A stretch of 64,000 nucleotides of DNA from Patella vulgata (taxonomy: Eukaryota; Mollusca; Gastropoda; Patellidae). Shown piece after piece: positions 32,801 to 42,249 of this stretch (positions are counted from its first letter, which is position 1; each line of letters starts with the position of its first letter). The notes under the pieces are model-generated. The model saw only the letters and a list, made by a program, of their open reading frames with translations, did no database searches and was not told the DNA's origin. Location of the stretch: contig NC_065886.2 in the NCBI RefSeq assembly GCF_932274485.2, positions 19,419,501 through 19,483,500 on the forward strand, given 5' to 3'. A program made the translations under genes and the position numbers.

Positions 32801-35800
32801 GCTATAACTATGATAGTAATTATGGGAAACCAATAGGTTTTATCGTCTCATGGCTGTTAACAATGTGTTTAAATTTTAAGTAAATTGGATCTAGAGCATC
32901 GACAGCAATGTGGATGCCGAATCGAATGACGAACCAACGGACAAACGGGGGTAACAACAATATGCCACACTTCTGTGTTGCCGTAGAAAAGGGGGAACTT
33001 GGTGTAGTTTAATGGACAGAGTTTTCATAATATTTACTACATACATGTAAATAATATATACTTATACTTACGAATGACTTTTGATATCATTTGGGTGGTC
33101 AGCTGCTAGTTCTGGCATAATGTTGAGCAACATTTCATAATAATCCTGATTTCGATGACTAATGGCGGATACTAAAGCTTTACATCCAACCTAGAAGAAA
33201 AACAAAGATCGATTATACTGAAATCAATTTAAATGCATAGTCAAATTGTATAGATATAAATTTTACGACTATTTTTTTCGATATTTCATTTTAAAAAAAG
33301 GAGTACAAGGTACAAATAAAATAAGCTTATATCCAGTATTTGTCATGAACAAAAAGTTCGGATAAGGCTGATAGACAAAACTGGGCATTTTTTGTACATC
33401 TATTTACTTGTCATTTCTTGATAGAAAATACCACAAGCCCAGAATACGTTAAATGACAGTCTCTATTTCTATGCAGGCTATGATTAAACTGATGACAGCA
33501 ATAGATACGTACCTTTCTCAATGCATATTCCAATTCATTCTTTTTATATTGAGGATTAATACTAACCTAAAAATAAATCTATAGTATAGCTTAATTTGAA
33601 ACTTAGAAAATGATCACACTAGCCCTAAGTACTGAGCTTATCCACCCATATATACAGGCCCGTTACTAAGGAGGGGGGGGGCAGAGGGGGGGGGGGGCAA
33701 AGACCCCCCTGCAAAAAGTTTCGTCCCCCCCTCCCCTGTGAAAATATTGTCGACCATAAAAACAATAGATATAAATTGTCCGTCAATTTTACAGTACCCC
33801 TGAGAACAGTATAATCCTCATGGAATGGGCCCTACAATAAAAATTGTATTTCTCCATTTATATAGTGTAGTATTATCATTTTAATAAATTAATTGTAGCC
33901 TATTCTTTGTGGAAACTACAAAGTGAACCCCATTTGTCATCTTCCCAGACAAATAAGAAGAGGTATTGGTATTTCACTATCTAATATCGGACACAACAAA
34001 TAACAGTATAGACAATAAAGATAGGTTGCCAAGCGACAAAACATACTTATACAGGACCTATGTTGTCTGCGCTGTCCTCAATTACCAGTAATAAGAACAA
34101 TGTGATAGGCTTCTTGTTCTTTCTAGAAATAACATAAACAGAACGTGTACCAGTAATGAGATGATAATTTAAGCTGTTCGAGGTATCACACATCATTTAA
34201 ATTAGACTTCTTCATTTCAAGAACAAAGCTTAAATAGAACCAGTGGTTGTCAGGCAAGATACGCCCATATTTTGCAAAAGATGGATAGAGAACAAGCTAA
34301 AAACAAAAGGCATTTTTCGTACATCAGGGTCTATACTCCAGAAAGTCATTGTCTGAAATGCGCAAATATCTGACCCAGACCTTAAGTTTAATCAAAATCG
34401 GATAAAAATTGTGACCACTAGAGGGTTCACAATCTTCGTATTACATACTTTTACACAATTTGCGTACAAAGAGCAGCCATTTTGTCAGGCAGTATCGTTT
34501 TGATTTTCCCAACATTCGAATTCCACCTTCATTTTGGTCGAATGGTGATATATTTAAATGTTTTTTAAAATCGCATAAAAATTGTGACCTCTAGAGGATC
34601 CACAAGCTAAAAAACACGATTTTCGTACAATTAGGGGCCATAATCCAGGAAGTTACAGTCTGATATGAGCGAATATCAAAAGATACTAAGATCTTTGGAT
34701 TATAAATGTATAATTATTTCAAGTTTCGTCAAAATCGGATAAATATTCGGACTTCTGAAGGTTCCACAACCTTGGTACTAAATACTTTTACACGGTTTGT
34801 GTACAAGGAGCATTCATTTTGTCCGGCAGTTTCGGTCCCATTTTCAGGAAATTCGAACTAAACTGACATTATGGTGTAACGATGATATATAAGAATGTTT
34901 TGGGGTTTTTAAAAATCAGATAAAAATTGTGACGCGATTTTTCGTATACAATCTGGGGCCATAATTCAGGAAGTTATTATTCGATGTGCAAGAATATCGA
35001 AAGGAACCGCGATCTTTGAGTTATAAACATGCATATCAAGTTTCATCAAAATCAGATGAATTTTGTGACTTCTAGGGTGTCCTCTAGCTAAAAATGTGAT
35101 TTTTCGTACAATTAGGGGCCATACATGCCAATATCGAAAAAGAAAACGAGATCTTTGGGTGACCTATATTTCAAGTTTCGTCCAAATCGGATAAACGTTG
35201 TGACCCGTTGAGTGTACACAAATTGTGGACGGACGTCCCGGCGGACAGTGGCGACGGCATAATACTTCCACATGAAAATGTGAGCGTATAAAAATGGTTC
35301 ATTTCGATTTTCTCACCAGAATTAGACCAAGTCTTGCAGATGCATACTGAGTTATTATCCATTCATATCTGTTTGGTCCCCATATTCCTATCCTGTCACC
35401 TCTCTTTAGTCCAATGTTAGCCAGTCCCGCAGCAAATTGATCAACCTACAAAAAATATCTATATGTGGGACACTCAAAGCTAAATGAAATGCTATAGGGT
35501 CACTTGTGTAGGTGGTTCTATTTGAAACCTTAAGCACAACATAGAAATTAACTTGCTAGCTAAAGAGTTAAAAGTATACCCAACTAACAGCTATTTAAAC
35601 ATGCATTAAGCAAGAGCTAAATCTGCCTACTGCAGTTCTTTCTTTAGGCCTGAAATGTTATCTACAAGTAAATTATTAATTACACCATAATCAACTTATC
35701 CAGGCCATAATCAACTCTCGATGTCATCGCTAGTCTGCGATATTTACTGGATTAGGATCCGATTTGCTGCTCACCTTTCATAATTAAATCGTGAAGTGGA

Positions 35801-36620
35801 TAATCGAGACTATTTTTTATCGTACCGACTTTAGTAATGATGATCGAGGTTAGGCCGAAAATTCAATCGCTAAATTCTCGGTTCAGATAGGATCAATTTG
35901 ACTGAAATTTTCAGCAAATTCCCTTTACATTATCTAGTTTTTAACTATTATAGTAAGTACTACTAGCTCTTTATCTAATCTCCCATAATGTTATCTTTAA
36001 CTGATTTTCTATTGACAGAAAAGAGGTGCTCGTTGCCCTTATCTGTATGGGTATATTAGTCGAAATGACATCAATGTGGCAATTTTAGCGGACCATCCTG
36101 TAGACGGGAATTTATGGCTTACGCATGTGAAGAATAATTTACAAAACTGATTTTCTAAATAAGATTATTTAAGGTGTTGGTATTTTGGAATTTTTAGTTG
36201 AGTAATCTTCGTAAAGATTGTGCAGACTTAAAACATCTTGAAATTCTTGTTAAGTAATCACCATTTCCAATAGGCACTTGGAGGGATTACAATTTCTTAC
36301 ATTATCTTGTCTAGCACAATACAATGTCAATATTGTAGTACATGTATGCTAGACAATATACATGTAATGTAAGAAATTTTTAATCCTGTCAAGTGCCTGT
36401 GCCATTTTCCTGCAGTGCAATCAAAAATTAAATATACATTACGTCTTCCAAAAGCTGTTCATTTTTCTTTCGTATTCCATCATCATAGAAAACTACAGCC
36501 TCTTTAGTTGGATTTCTTTCCACTGTATTTTGTAAAGCTTTACCAATGGTGATTCCTAGTAACGGCTGACTATCATTACCATGTACATAACTCCATTTTA
36601 ATTTTTTAACACCAGCATTA
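20821..36620 (-). CDS. ACSF2: ACSF2-type acyl-CoA synthetase, copy B (all but N-terminus)
   Basis: Thirteen minus-strand exons with consistent phases: 36443-36620, 35317-35445, 33513-33566, 33072-33190, 28368-28485, 27355-27450, 26774-26922, 25647-25815, 24703-24810, 24114-24262, 21812-21953, 21246-21356, 20821-20997 (ends in stop TAG). This gives 565 residues, against 615 in human ACSF2; about 50 N-terminal residues, including the mitochondrial targeting signal, are not found. Motifs: [10 protein letters not shown]+GTTGSPKG (ATP phosphate loop), [42 protein letters not shown], and the A10 motif [16 protein letters not shown] with the catalytic lysine. Differences from copy A include VKD/VKN, GDP/EDP and several in the 33072 exon (about 9 of 119 bases), with no frame lesion. 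Introns match copy A in position and phase but differ by many insertions. Confidence 0.93.
22183..22216. repeat. palindrome CCATGGACCTT, first of two
   Basis: CACCATGGACCTTGTATTAT is followed by AAGGTCCATGGCACC, a near-perfect inverted repeat. A second copy with the same arms stands at 28810-28838 (CATGGACCTT, then ATGATAC, then AAGGTCCATGG). Both are in ACSF2 copy B introns and neither is in copy A. Confidence 0.5.
22311..22580 (+). repeat. tRNA-derived SINE, nearly full length
   Basis: Contains GCGCGCTGTATCATAAGG, a B-box-like TTTTGATTCCCCGGTTG, the central TTCTCCGGGTCTCCGGGCTT block and the 3' end GACCTATATAGTTTGTGTCA then GTAGACGTTAAACCCCATTC. It is the longest copy of the family in the window. 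It is absent from copy A at this place. Confidence 0.75.
22665..22730. repeat. degenerate telomere-like CCTAACCC stretch
   Basis: Reads AATCCCAATCCTAACCCTGG, then CTAGCCCCAACGCTTACCCT, a decayed CCTAAC-type array of about 60 bp. It is interstitial and has no other telomeric feature. Confidence 0.4.
22940..23620. repeat. satellite-like tandem repeat, about 4 units
   Basis: Units of roughly 110-190 bp share GGAAATGCAGTCTG, GACACTG, GAGATAAATAGA, CCAGATACCGCCTGTCG, CTAGTTTATCCGACCAGAGA and GTGTCAAACGAACGG. Unit anchors lie near 22960, 23165, 23305 and 23458. A G run at 22912-22931 precedes them. The array is in the intron between the 24114 and 21812 exons of ACSF2 copy B and is absent from copy A. 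Confidence 0.7.
25074..25469. mobile_element. TTAA-target MITE (piggyBac-type), full length
   Basis: A 396-bp element flanked by TTAA at 25070-25073 and 25470-25473. Ends are inverted: ACATACATTATGCAAGAG and (reverse complement) AGATACATTATGGGAGA. Copy A at 4741-4765 reads TCTCTTAATATATTTAATAT, the exact empty site, which proves the 4-bp TTAA duplication and dates the insertion after the segmental duplication or marks a precise excision from A. No transposase is encoded. Relatives: 35599-35996, 41697-42068, 52123-52395 and 41047-41184. Confidence 0.85.
26417..26646 (+). mobile_element. short Pearl-like element (copy B partner of 5838-6066)
   Basis: Same ends and interior as the copy A element at 5838 (GTTGCCAGAAAACAAAAAAT start, GGTAACAACAATATATGTCC end). 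It is in the same intron, so it is a shared ancestral insertion. Confidence 0.5.
28510..28720. repeat. minisatellite, first part (copy B)
   Basis: CTCATTAATATC-like units matching 7840-8290 of copy A. The array resumes at 30510-30985 after an insertion of about 1.8 kb. Confidence 0.65.
29045..30498 (+). mobile_element. Pearl/Helentron-like element, P-type core, complete-looking
   Basis: Begins GGCTGCCAGGCAGGATACGC. The core alternates two monomers (about 160 and 175 bp, so a dimer of about 335 bp) for four dimers. It ends with four GGAC units at 30430-30447, GGGGCGACGACAATATACG, and a terminal hairpin with arms TATACGTCCACAT (30463-30475) and ATGTGGGCGTATA (30480-30492). It splits the minisatellite of the copy B intron and is absent from copy A, so it came after the duplication. 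It is the best-preserved member in the window. Confidence 0.75.
30510..30985. repeat. minisatellite, second part (copy B)
   Basis: Continuation of the CTCATTAATATC array interrupted by the element at 29045-30498. After it, 31000-31105 holds ATTACGAGATAATTA-like short repeats. Confidence 0.65.
31110..31275 (+). repeat. dispersed repeat, copy B partner of 8320-8535
   Basis: Keeps GGGTCTATTTTGGATCCGAC and GGGAGATTATCTAGTGTTGG, but its left part differs from copy A. The peptide frame is still open here. Confidence 0.5.
31352..31480 (-). repeat. SINE fragment, minus orientation
   Basis: Minus strand of GAGATGAAACCGGGGGACCC with flanking GCGAAGGGGTGTTTAACAGT on the plus strand matches the central SINE block of 1-250. 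The head is missing. It is specific to copy B. Confidence 0.5.
31660..31985. repeat. GGTAGTATTTG-like simple repeat
   Basis: Short units such as ATTTGGTAGTATTTGATGAG and GGGTGGTATTGGGTAGTATT cover two blocks, 31670-31760 and 31895-31975. Copy A lacks them (near 8590). Confidence 0.55.
32432..32986 (+). mobile_element. Pearl-like element, S-type core (copy B)
   Basis: Orthologous to 9012-9575. Same start (GTTTGCCAGGCAACGAAACA) and end (CAAACGGGGGTAACAACAAT). Core units share GTAATTATCAGAAA. Confidence 0.65.
34244..35296 (+). mobile_element. Pearl/Helentron-like element, P-type core (copy B, ancestral insertion)
   Basis: Begins GGTTGTCAGGCAAGATACGC and ends GTGGACGGACGTCCC, GGCGACGGCATAATAC and the hairpin CCACATGAAAATGTGAGCGT. 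It matches 11741-13079 of copy A in position and content, and is shorter by internal loss of units. Confidence 0.7.
35599..35996. mobile_element. TTAA-target MITE, second insertion in copy B
   Basis: 398 bp between TTAA at 35595-35598 and 35997-36000. Ends ACATGCATTAAGCAAGAG and (reverse complement) AGATAACATTATGGGAGA. The empty site is in copy A at 13381-13400 (CAGCTATTTAACTGATTTTC), again restoring a single TTAA. Confidence 0.85.
36272..36399. repeat. hairpin MITE, copy B partner of 13644-13766
   Basis: Arms AGGCACTTGGAGGGATTAC and TTAATCCTGTCAAGTGCCTG, with an extra few bases in the loop relative to copy A. Ancestral to the duplication. Confidence 0.6.
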
Positions 36621-36672
36621 CTACAATATCTTTAATACAAAGAAAAACTAATGTTGAATAAAACGAGCAAGC

Positions 36673-37070
36673 GGTTGCCTTGCAAGATATGCCCACATTT
36701 TGCAAGAGATGGACAGCGAACAGGAAAGATCTACAGGGCTCATCCCCTCATTGTCCCAATGCATCAGAAAAAAACTATACTGTAACCTCTATCACGTTAA
36801 CAAGGTTTTTAGAAAAAAGGGGGTGGGTGGGGACTGTAACATAACGCTGAATATTGATAGGGTTCATCCTCTCATGACCCCAATGCTTCACACCTAATCT
36901 ATAACATTAGATTTGTTCAGTTAAAATGCCGACTGGTTTGTACGCGCGCGTTTTATCATTGAGTGGTTTCGATTCCCCGGTTGTACGTGAAAAGGAGTAG
37001 GGTCGTCTATCCAACCTCGTGGGCTTTTTTCCTCCGATTTCCTATCACTGTCGTTAAACTCTCTCTCTCT
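36673..37070 (+). repeat. Pearl-like 5' end fragment and SINE
   Basis: GGTTGCCTTGCAAGATATGC at 36673 starts a 50-bp P-type 5' end. At 36925-37065 is a SINE of the first family (GATTCCCCGGTTGTACGTGA and CCTCCGATTTCCTATCACTG) with a CTCTCTCT tail. Between them (36730-36925) are two copies of a TCATCC.CTCA..CCCAATGC block and no gene. The segmental duplication ends just left of this. Confidence 0.55.
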
Positions 37071-37379
37071 CTCCCTCTCTCTATTAGATAGATACTTACT
37101 ATATATTCGGCTTGTATACTAATAAGTAGGTTAACTTATAAAAAGGCATTTGCCCCTTTGCTATTGACAATTATTTTTTTTTTGTTCTTGAGAGGAGGAG
37201 GGAGGGGTAGAGATTATAGCCATGCCACTAAAATCAACCTGACTACAATTTGGAAAATTGGAGGCCGCGAACGCGATTTCCTGGCGCGAGTCGTAATTGT
37301 GGGAAACTAGCATTAAGTCGGTTGTATTAACACCTTCTATTTCTGAGTAGTCAGACCTTGTGTACTCCTTAACGCCGTC

Positions 37380-37960
37380 ACATGTGTAAAATTAAAATAC
37401 ATATTCGAGTAACTTCCTTGGTGAATAAGTATGAGTATAACATCAACGATAAACCTAAAAGCCCGATTGCCCCAGTCAGAATTGTCCTTCCTTTCAACGT
37501 CAAAGTCTCCTACCAAATCAAAAGGCTACTAATGCAACAACCAGAAATATATGTAACTTTCACAAAAAAGCAACAGCAGCAACGATACATTAAACAGCTA
37601 ATAGTAAATTAAATATATCACAACCACTACAACCAAAGGGGTGTGTTTAACAAATAGAGCGCAATCGTATAGGAATTCGTACACGGGGATACCGGGGATA
37701 CCAAACGCCCATTAAATAAAAAGATGGATGACCACAAGTCGAAATGAGCAATCAACATCTCAGCTTTAGCTGTAGCTGAACATTTTAACTTCAACCCCCG
37801 CCACAGAGTCTAATGGTCAAATGTTAAAGCGCCATGTAAAAATATCAGCAACAAGAGGACGCGACGACTACATGAAGCCATTCAAATACGAAGACACAAA
37901 CCAACGATGAACAGAGATCAAGGATGATTCCTCCCCAGAGCGTATGACAACCATTTTACA
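37380..37960 (+). mobile_element. GIY-YIG-bearing retroelement remnant (Penelope-like)
   Basis: The plus strand shows a C-terminal signature RRLHEAIQIRRHKPTMNRDQ near 37865-37925, typical of the GIY-YIG nuclease end of Penelope-like elements, and upstream a frame of 76 codons (37382-37612) that could be the preceding connector. It is an old, broken copy with several interruptions and no promoter or ends visible. Family assignment rests mainly on the short C-terminal signature. Confidence 0.4.
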
Positions 37961-38069
37961 TAATCATTTGTAACTAGGCTAAACATAATACTTTCTATTT
38001 AATCAATAATTAATATTTAATAATAGTCTCATCGCCATTCAAGATTAATAATCTAAATTGTGTACATGA

Positions 38070-38910
38070 TTACAGTAATCTCTTTTTTAAACAAGAGCAT
38101 TGGTGCCGCTGCAATATACGTCCAAATTCCTGCTTTCATTGATATGGTACTTTCTAAAATGAAGAGCATGAAATATGAAATGACTGCAATGACTATAACA
38201 TGCCAAGGGGCAAAGGTGGTGGGTTTGTTTTGCCAGATTTACAGACTAAATATTAACAAAAAGTAGATGTGACACTGTCCCAGGGGGGTTGGGGCATGCA
38301 CCAAAATAAAAAGGAAAATTTCCAAGATGGTCCACTCAGAATTGCAGTCTATAGAAGATAAACACAAAAATTGGGCGTGGCTCTGCCCCTGTGGGTTGGA
38401 TATGGAACAATATAAATAGGTACAACCCTGTACTGAAATGATTGATATGCTGAATTTGAACAAAATCTGTTAATAATTGCAACCTCTAGAGTATTCACAG
38501 ACAAAAAAGTGGGTGTGGTACTACACCCCTGGGGGTCAGAACATTAGATTATTTACAAAGTATTAACAAAATGCGGGTGTGGCACCACCCAATGGGGGCG
38601 GATCATGCACCAAAATCAAAAGTTGCCGTCCTTAGTGTATAAGGAATAAGTATACAAAGTTTAAAGATAATCCATTCAGAATTGTGGCCTTCAGACGCTA
38701 AGCACAAAAAATGTTCGTGGCTTTGCCCCTGGCGTCGGGACAGGTGCCAAAATTAATAGTTGCGGTCTTTAGGCTATATGGAATATATATGCCAAGTTCC
38801 ATGACGATCCATTCAGATAAACACAATCCGATAAACACAAGAATTGGGCGTGGCTCTGAACCTAGGAGTCAGGAGATTCACGGGTTATGAAAATGGCGAA
38901 AAATTACATG
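38070..38910. repeat. tandem-repeat element with GGGCGTGGCTCTGCCCCT units
   Basis: Begins AACAAGAGCATTGGTGCCGC then GCAATATACGTCC, the end signature of the Pearl-like class. The core is about five units of 120-150 bp, with repeated GGGCGTGGCTCTGCCCCT-like, CACCAAAATNAAAAG and CAGAATTGNNNNCT blocks. It is a third core type with no similarity to the P or S cores. Confidence 0.55.
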
Positions 38911-38938
38911 GCCACTATCAGCCACCATAGTATTGGAG

Positions 38939-39225
38939 ACAATCTGCGTTAGAAAATCGTAAGTAGAAAATCTGAAGTGGAAAGTCGAGAGTCAAAAGTT
39001 AACAGTAGAAAGTAGAAAGCGGAAAGTCGAAAGTCAAAAGTTGATAGTAGAAAGTAGAAATTATGTCCATGAAAGTTGAAAAGCTTGATGTTTCTGCAGA
39101 CTAAGTACATAAATTTATAGGTTTTCACCATAAAAATACCCTTTTAGAAAAGAATTTTCCCGTTTACTTTAGATTTTCTACTTTTTACTGTTGACTTTCT
39201 GCTTTTTACTCTAGATTGCATTTTG
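38939..39225. repeat. inverted array of AAAGTAGAAAGTCG motifs (foldback-like)
   Basis: The left part (38945-39060) is tandem GAAAGTAGAAAGCGGAAAGT-like motifs; the right part (39165-39220) is the inverse, TTTTCTACTTTTTACTGTTG. Outer ends ACAATCTGCG and (reverse complement) GCAATCTAGAG match over the first bases. The left flank carries ATCAGCCACCATAGTATT, as beside the array at 757-988. Confidence 0.5.
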
Positions 39226-39429
39226 AACCCGATACCCTGCCATAGGGATGGACATTCAAAAATCAAAGCGCGAGATAACAACTATTGCTTTCCATCACTG
39301 AAATTGAATCTCAATATCATCGTATTAATTCATTATAAAAATTGACGTCAAACGGGGTGTTGGATTAATCTCTTTAAACAGTTCAGTGTGTAGGCTATGT
39401 ATATTCGCCAAAACGACGATAGAGGCCAT

Positions 39430-39740
39430 GTATTTGTTCTGGATCCGCCCCTGTACGTTACAAATTCGCTATGTGTCAAAATCCAACCCTTCTTTGAGAG
39501 ACACCACAAACAGAAAATTTGAACGGGCGTTGGGACAGGGGCGACGGCATAATAGATCACATAAACATATAATATAAAAATGAATACCATATGCCCTACT
39601 TACTGATATTTTGAAGACGTCCAGTGGAAGCGAGTTTTACACAATATGGTTTTGAATTTACTTACTGCAGCAACAACTGACATGGTGAAGTTACCAAAAA
39701 AACTATATAATACTAAAATTAAGAACTTTACACTTATGTC
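39430..39740. repeat. transposon end fragments and dispersed repeat
   Basis: GGATCCGCCCCTG at 39440-39452 is an inverted hAT-MITE end like 43688. GGGACAGGGGCGACGGCATA at 39533-39552 is a Pearl-like 3' end. 39595-39740 is the partner of the repeat at 18225. No gene was found from here to 41390. Confidence 0.45.
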
Positions 39741-40560
39741 GAGAATATCATTATGCTAAACTATTCACCTGCCACTCGCAAGTTTATCCAAATGCTTGAA
39801 TGAACAATTTGGTGGGGTTACACGGTTGGTTGGTGTATCTTTTATATCTTGCAAAATCACTCCCACCGGTATTAGAAATATTCAGTCTCTACTGGTGCGA
39901 AGCGAAACCAACTATCAGTTATCCCCTTGTCAAAGTAAAACAATGACAGGTCCTAATAAGACGTGTAATGGCACTAGCACACTCCAGTAAATGGTGGGAG
40001 GTGTTGTTTTTGTGTGCACGGAGGGGACAGAGGGGCAATGCCTAAAGTCATAAGCACACCAATGATACAGATTAGGCTACTCAGTAATTGACTTAGCCGA
40101 TGTAAATGATCATCACCTTCATAGATTAGACATAATACAATAAAAGGCGACAATGTAAGGTGAGTCATATCCCATAAATCAGCAATATAAACAAAACGAA
40201 AGCATTTGCCATAACAGAAGAAGTAGAACTTCCGATGGTGATCCAGTGGGTAGAACTCTCAGTTGAATACTGGGGCAAGCTCATTCGAAAGTTACACTGG
40301 CAATTCCTAAATCGACGATTTTAGTCGACAACACTAACTATACTTCGAGAATTTTGAAAAGTGTTTATTTAGACTATGTGGGTATATGAAAGATTAGAAC
40401 CACAAAACCAAATGAAATACTAATTTGGAATATGGCAGCCATTCGGGACTCTTGACATTATTAATTACCGTATATTTAGTGTAACAATCCATTTCTTCAG
40501 CTACATCACCACAATCAATAAAAAAAGCTCATATTTACGCGTTTCATAAAACCGCCACAT
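39741..40560. other. gene-free stretch
   Basis: Frames up to 64 codons exist on both strands, but none has a recognisable motif, splice context or repeat partner in the window. I see nothing to annotate. Confidence 0.4.
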
Positions 40561-40733
40561 CTTGTCAAAACGTCAAACAGTTATAACTTCGCTGGGAATG
40601 AAATGATTTGAATTAAAGTTTCAATATATTCATTTTGCATTATCTATGTTTGAACTAGTATAGCAAGAACGGCCAGCTCTTTATCTAAATCTTACATAAT
40701 GTATCTTTAATTGATGGTTAAATAAGTAGCATC
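40560..40733. mobile_element. TTAA MITE relative, right end only
   Basis: Shares the right half of the TTAA MITE family (CAGCTCTTTATCTAAATCTT, ACATAATGTATCTTTAA) with a different left side. A sister fragment lies at 57740-57885. It is probably a second subfamily. Confidence 0.4.
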
Positions 40734-41046
40734 TTTAATATTTTATACTGTTATATAGGGGTGAAAGTCCCACAAACACGCTCCCCTCCATTTACGATAT
40801 GGAGATAAAAGAAAGGGCAGCCATGTGGAGCGAACCAAATAAATTACTACAAACTCTTTACATGTAAGCTGAATATTGTGAAGTTGTCTCCATTTTATGA
40901 ATATAGGTTGTCAACTGAGTATGGGGGTTTAACTTTCAGCCTTTCTGCTTCATAATGCAGACATAGGATGATTTAAGAGAAAGAGACAAGAAGCATAATT
41001 CTAAATCCTTATGCGTAAAGCATCTTAAGTGCAAGAAATCCCTTAA

Positions 41047-41184
41047 ACATACTTTTTGCAAGAGCTAAATCTGCCTATTGCAGGCCTTTCTTTGGGCTTG
41101 AAATGTTATCTAAATTATTAGACATTAATTAACTTATCCTGACCATGATGGTCGAGGCTGGCCTAAAACTCAAAAGCTAATATC
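41047..41184. mobile_element. TTAA MITE with large internal deletion
   Basis: Left end ACATACTTTTTGCAAGAGCT after TTAA at 41043-41046. The interior follows the family to about 41130, then jumps to a short right end before TTAA at 41185-41188. Confidence 0.5.
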
Positions 41185-41394
41185 TTAAGGGATTAATCAT
41201 TATCTTTGTTCCAAGTCGTATGCTGACAACAACTTAAAGCCAATAAAGGAGACAAGTCTCTGAGTCAATATCACTCACAGTCTTCAACACTGCAAACACG
41301 ACTTATTAGTCAAATTAAATACATATTGGTGTTGTTATCTTACCGTGAAAAGATAGGCTTCTAATATCCAATGTTGGCCGTGAATGTTCATCCA

Positions 41395-41655
41395 GCGTGG
41401 TTTCCTCTTTTCAGTGGTGCAGGACGGGGGGGGGGGGCTGACAAGCACAGCTCTCTAGTCTTTCGGGTGGTACAAAAACACGAGGCCCCATGTACGCATT
41501 GTCGTGCACATAAAAGATCCCTTGAGAGTTGGAATTCGATATAATAGTAAGCAGCGCCGCTGTCTGGGCAACGTGTCACTCTTAGCATGGTGTATGCCTG
41601 TCTCCATTAGCCCAGTCGGAGCGGAACAGTAGGACATTAAACCCACTTTCATTTA
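41395..41655 (+). repeat. SINE of the second family
   Basis: GCACATAAAAGATCCCTTGA, GTTGGAATTCGATATAATAG, CCGCTGTCTGGGCAACGTGT and the tail GGACATTAAACCCACTTTCA. A G run at 41428-41439 interrupts the head. Confidence 0.6.
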
Positions 41656-41696
41656 AAGTACCTTCCAATTAGGTCTATATACGGTCCATGATTTAA

Positions 41697-42068
41697 AGAT
41701 ACATTATGGGAGATTCGATAACGAGTTGGCAGTTCTCACTATAATAGTTAAAAACTAGATAATCTAAAGGCAATTTGCTGAAAATTTCATTCAAATTGAT
41801 CCACTATGAACCCAGAACTAAGCGGTTGAAATTTCCGGCTAGCCTTGATCATCATTACTTAAGTCAGTACGATAAACAGCATAGTTTCGATTATCCATTT
41901 AATCGTTAAATCGTGAAGTAAAGTTATGCAGTAAATCGGCTAGCGATGCCATCTACAGTTGATTATGGTCTGGATAGGTTAATTAATGTCTAATTAATAA
42001 TTTAGATAACATTTCAGGCCTAAAGAAAGACCTGCAATAGACAGATTTAGCTCTTGCATAATGTATGT
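41697..42068. mobile_element. TTAA MITE, inverted relative to 25074
   Basis: 372 bp between TTAA at 41693-41696 and 42069-42072. Starts AGATACATTATGGGAGATTC and ends CTCTTGCATAATGTATGT. Interior similar to 25074-25469 on the opposite strand, with small deletions. Confidence 0.8.
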
Positions 42069-42249
42069 TTAACCAATGGGTGTAAGTTTTACAAAAGGTT
42101 TTCTTGAGGGAAAATCCCATTAAATGGGAAAGCAGTTATAATGCGAAGATAACCGTTGAGGCTTTGACTTCGCCCATAATGACATCTCACGAGAAGTCAG
42201 GGTGTATAAGGCATCCAAAAGTACAATAGCTGTATCGCGTTGCAAGTTC

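Noticed and set aside
37382-37612. 76-codon plus-strand frame as a host gene
   Set aside because: It lies just upstream of the GIY-YIG remnant and is better seen as part of that fossil.
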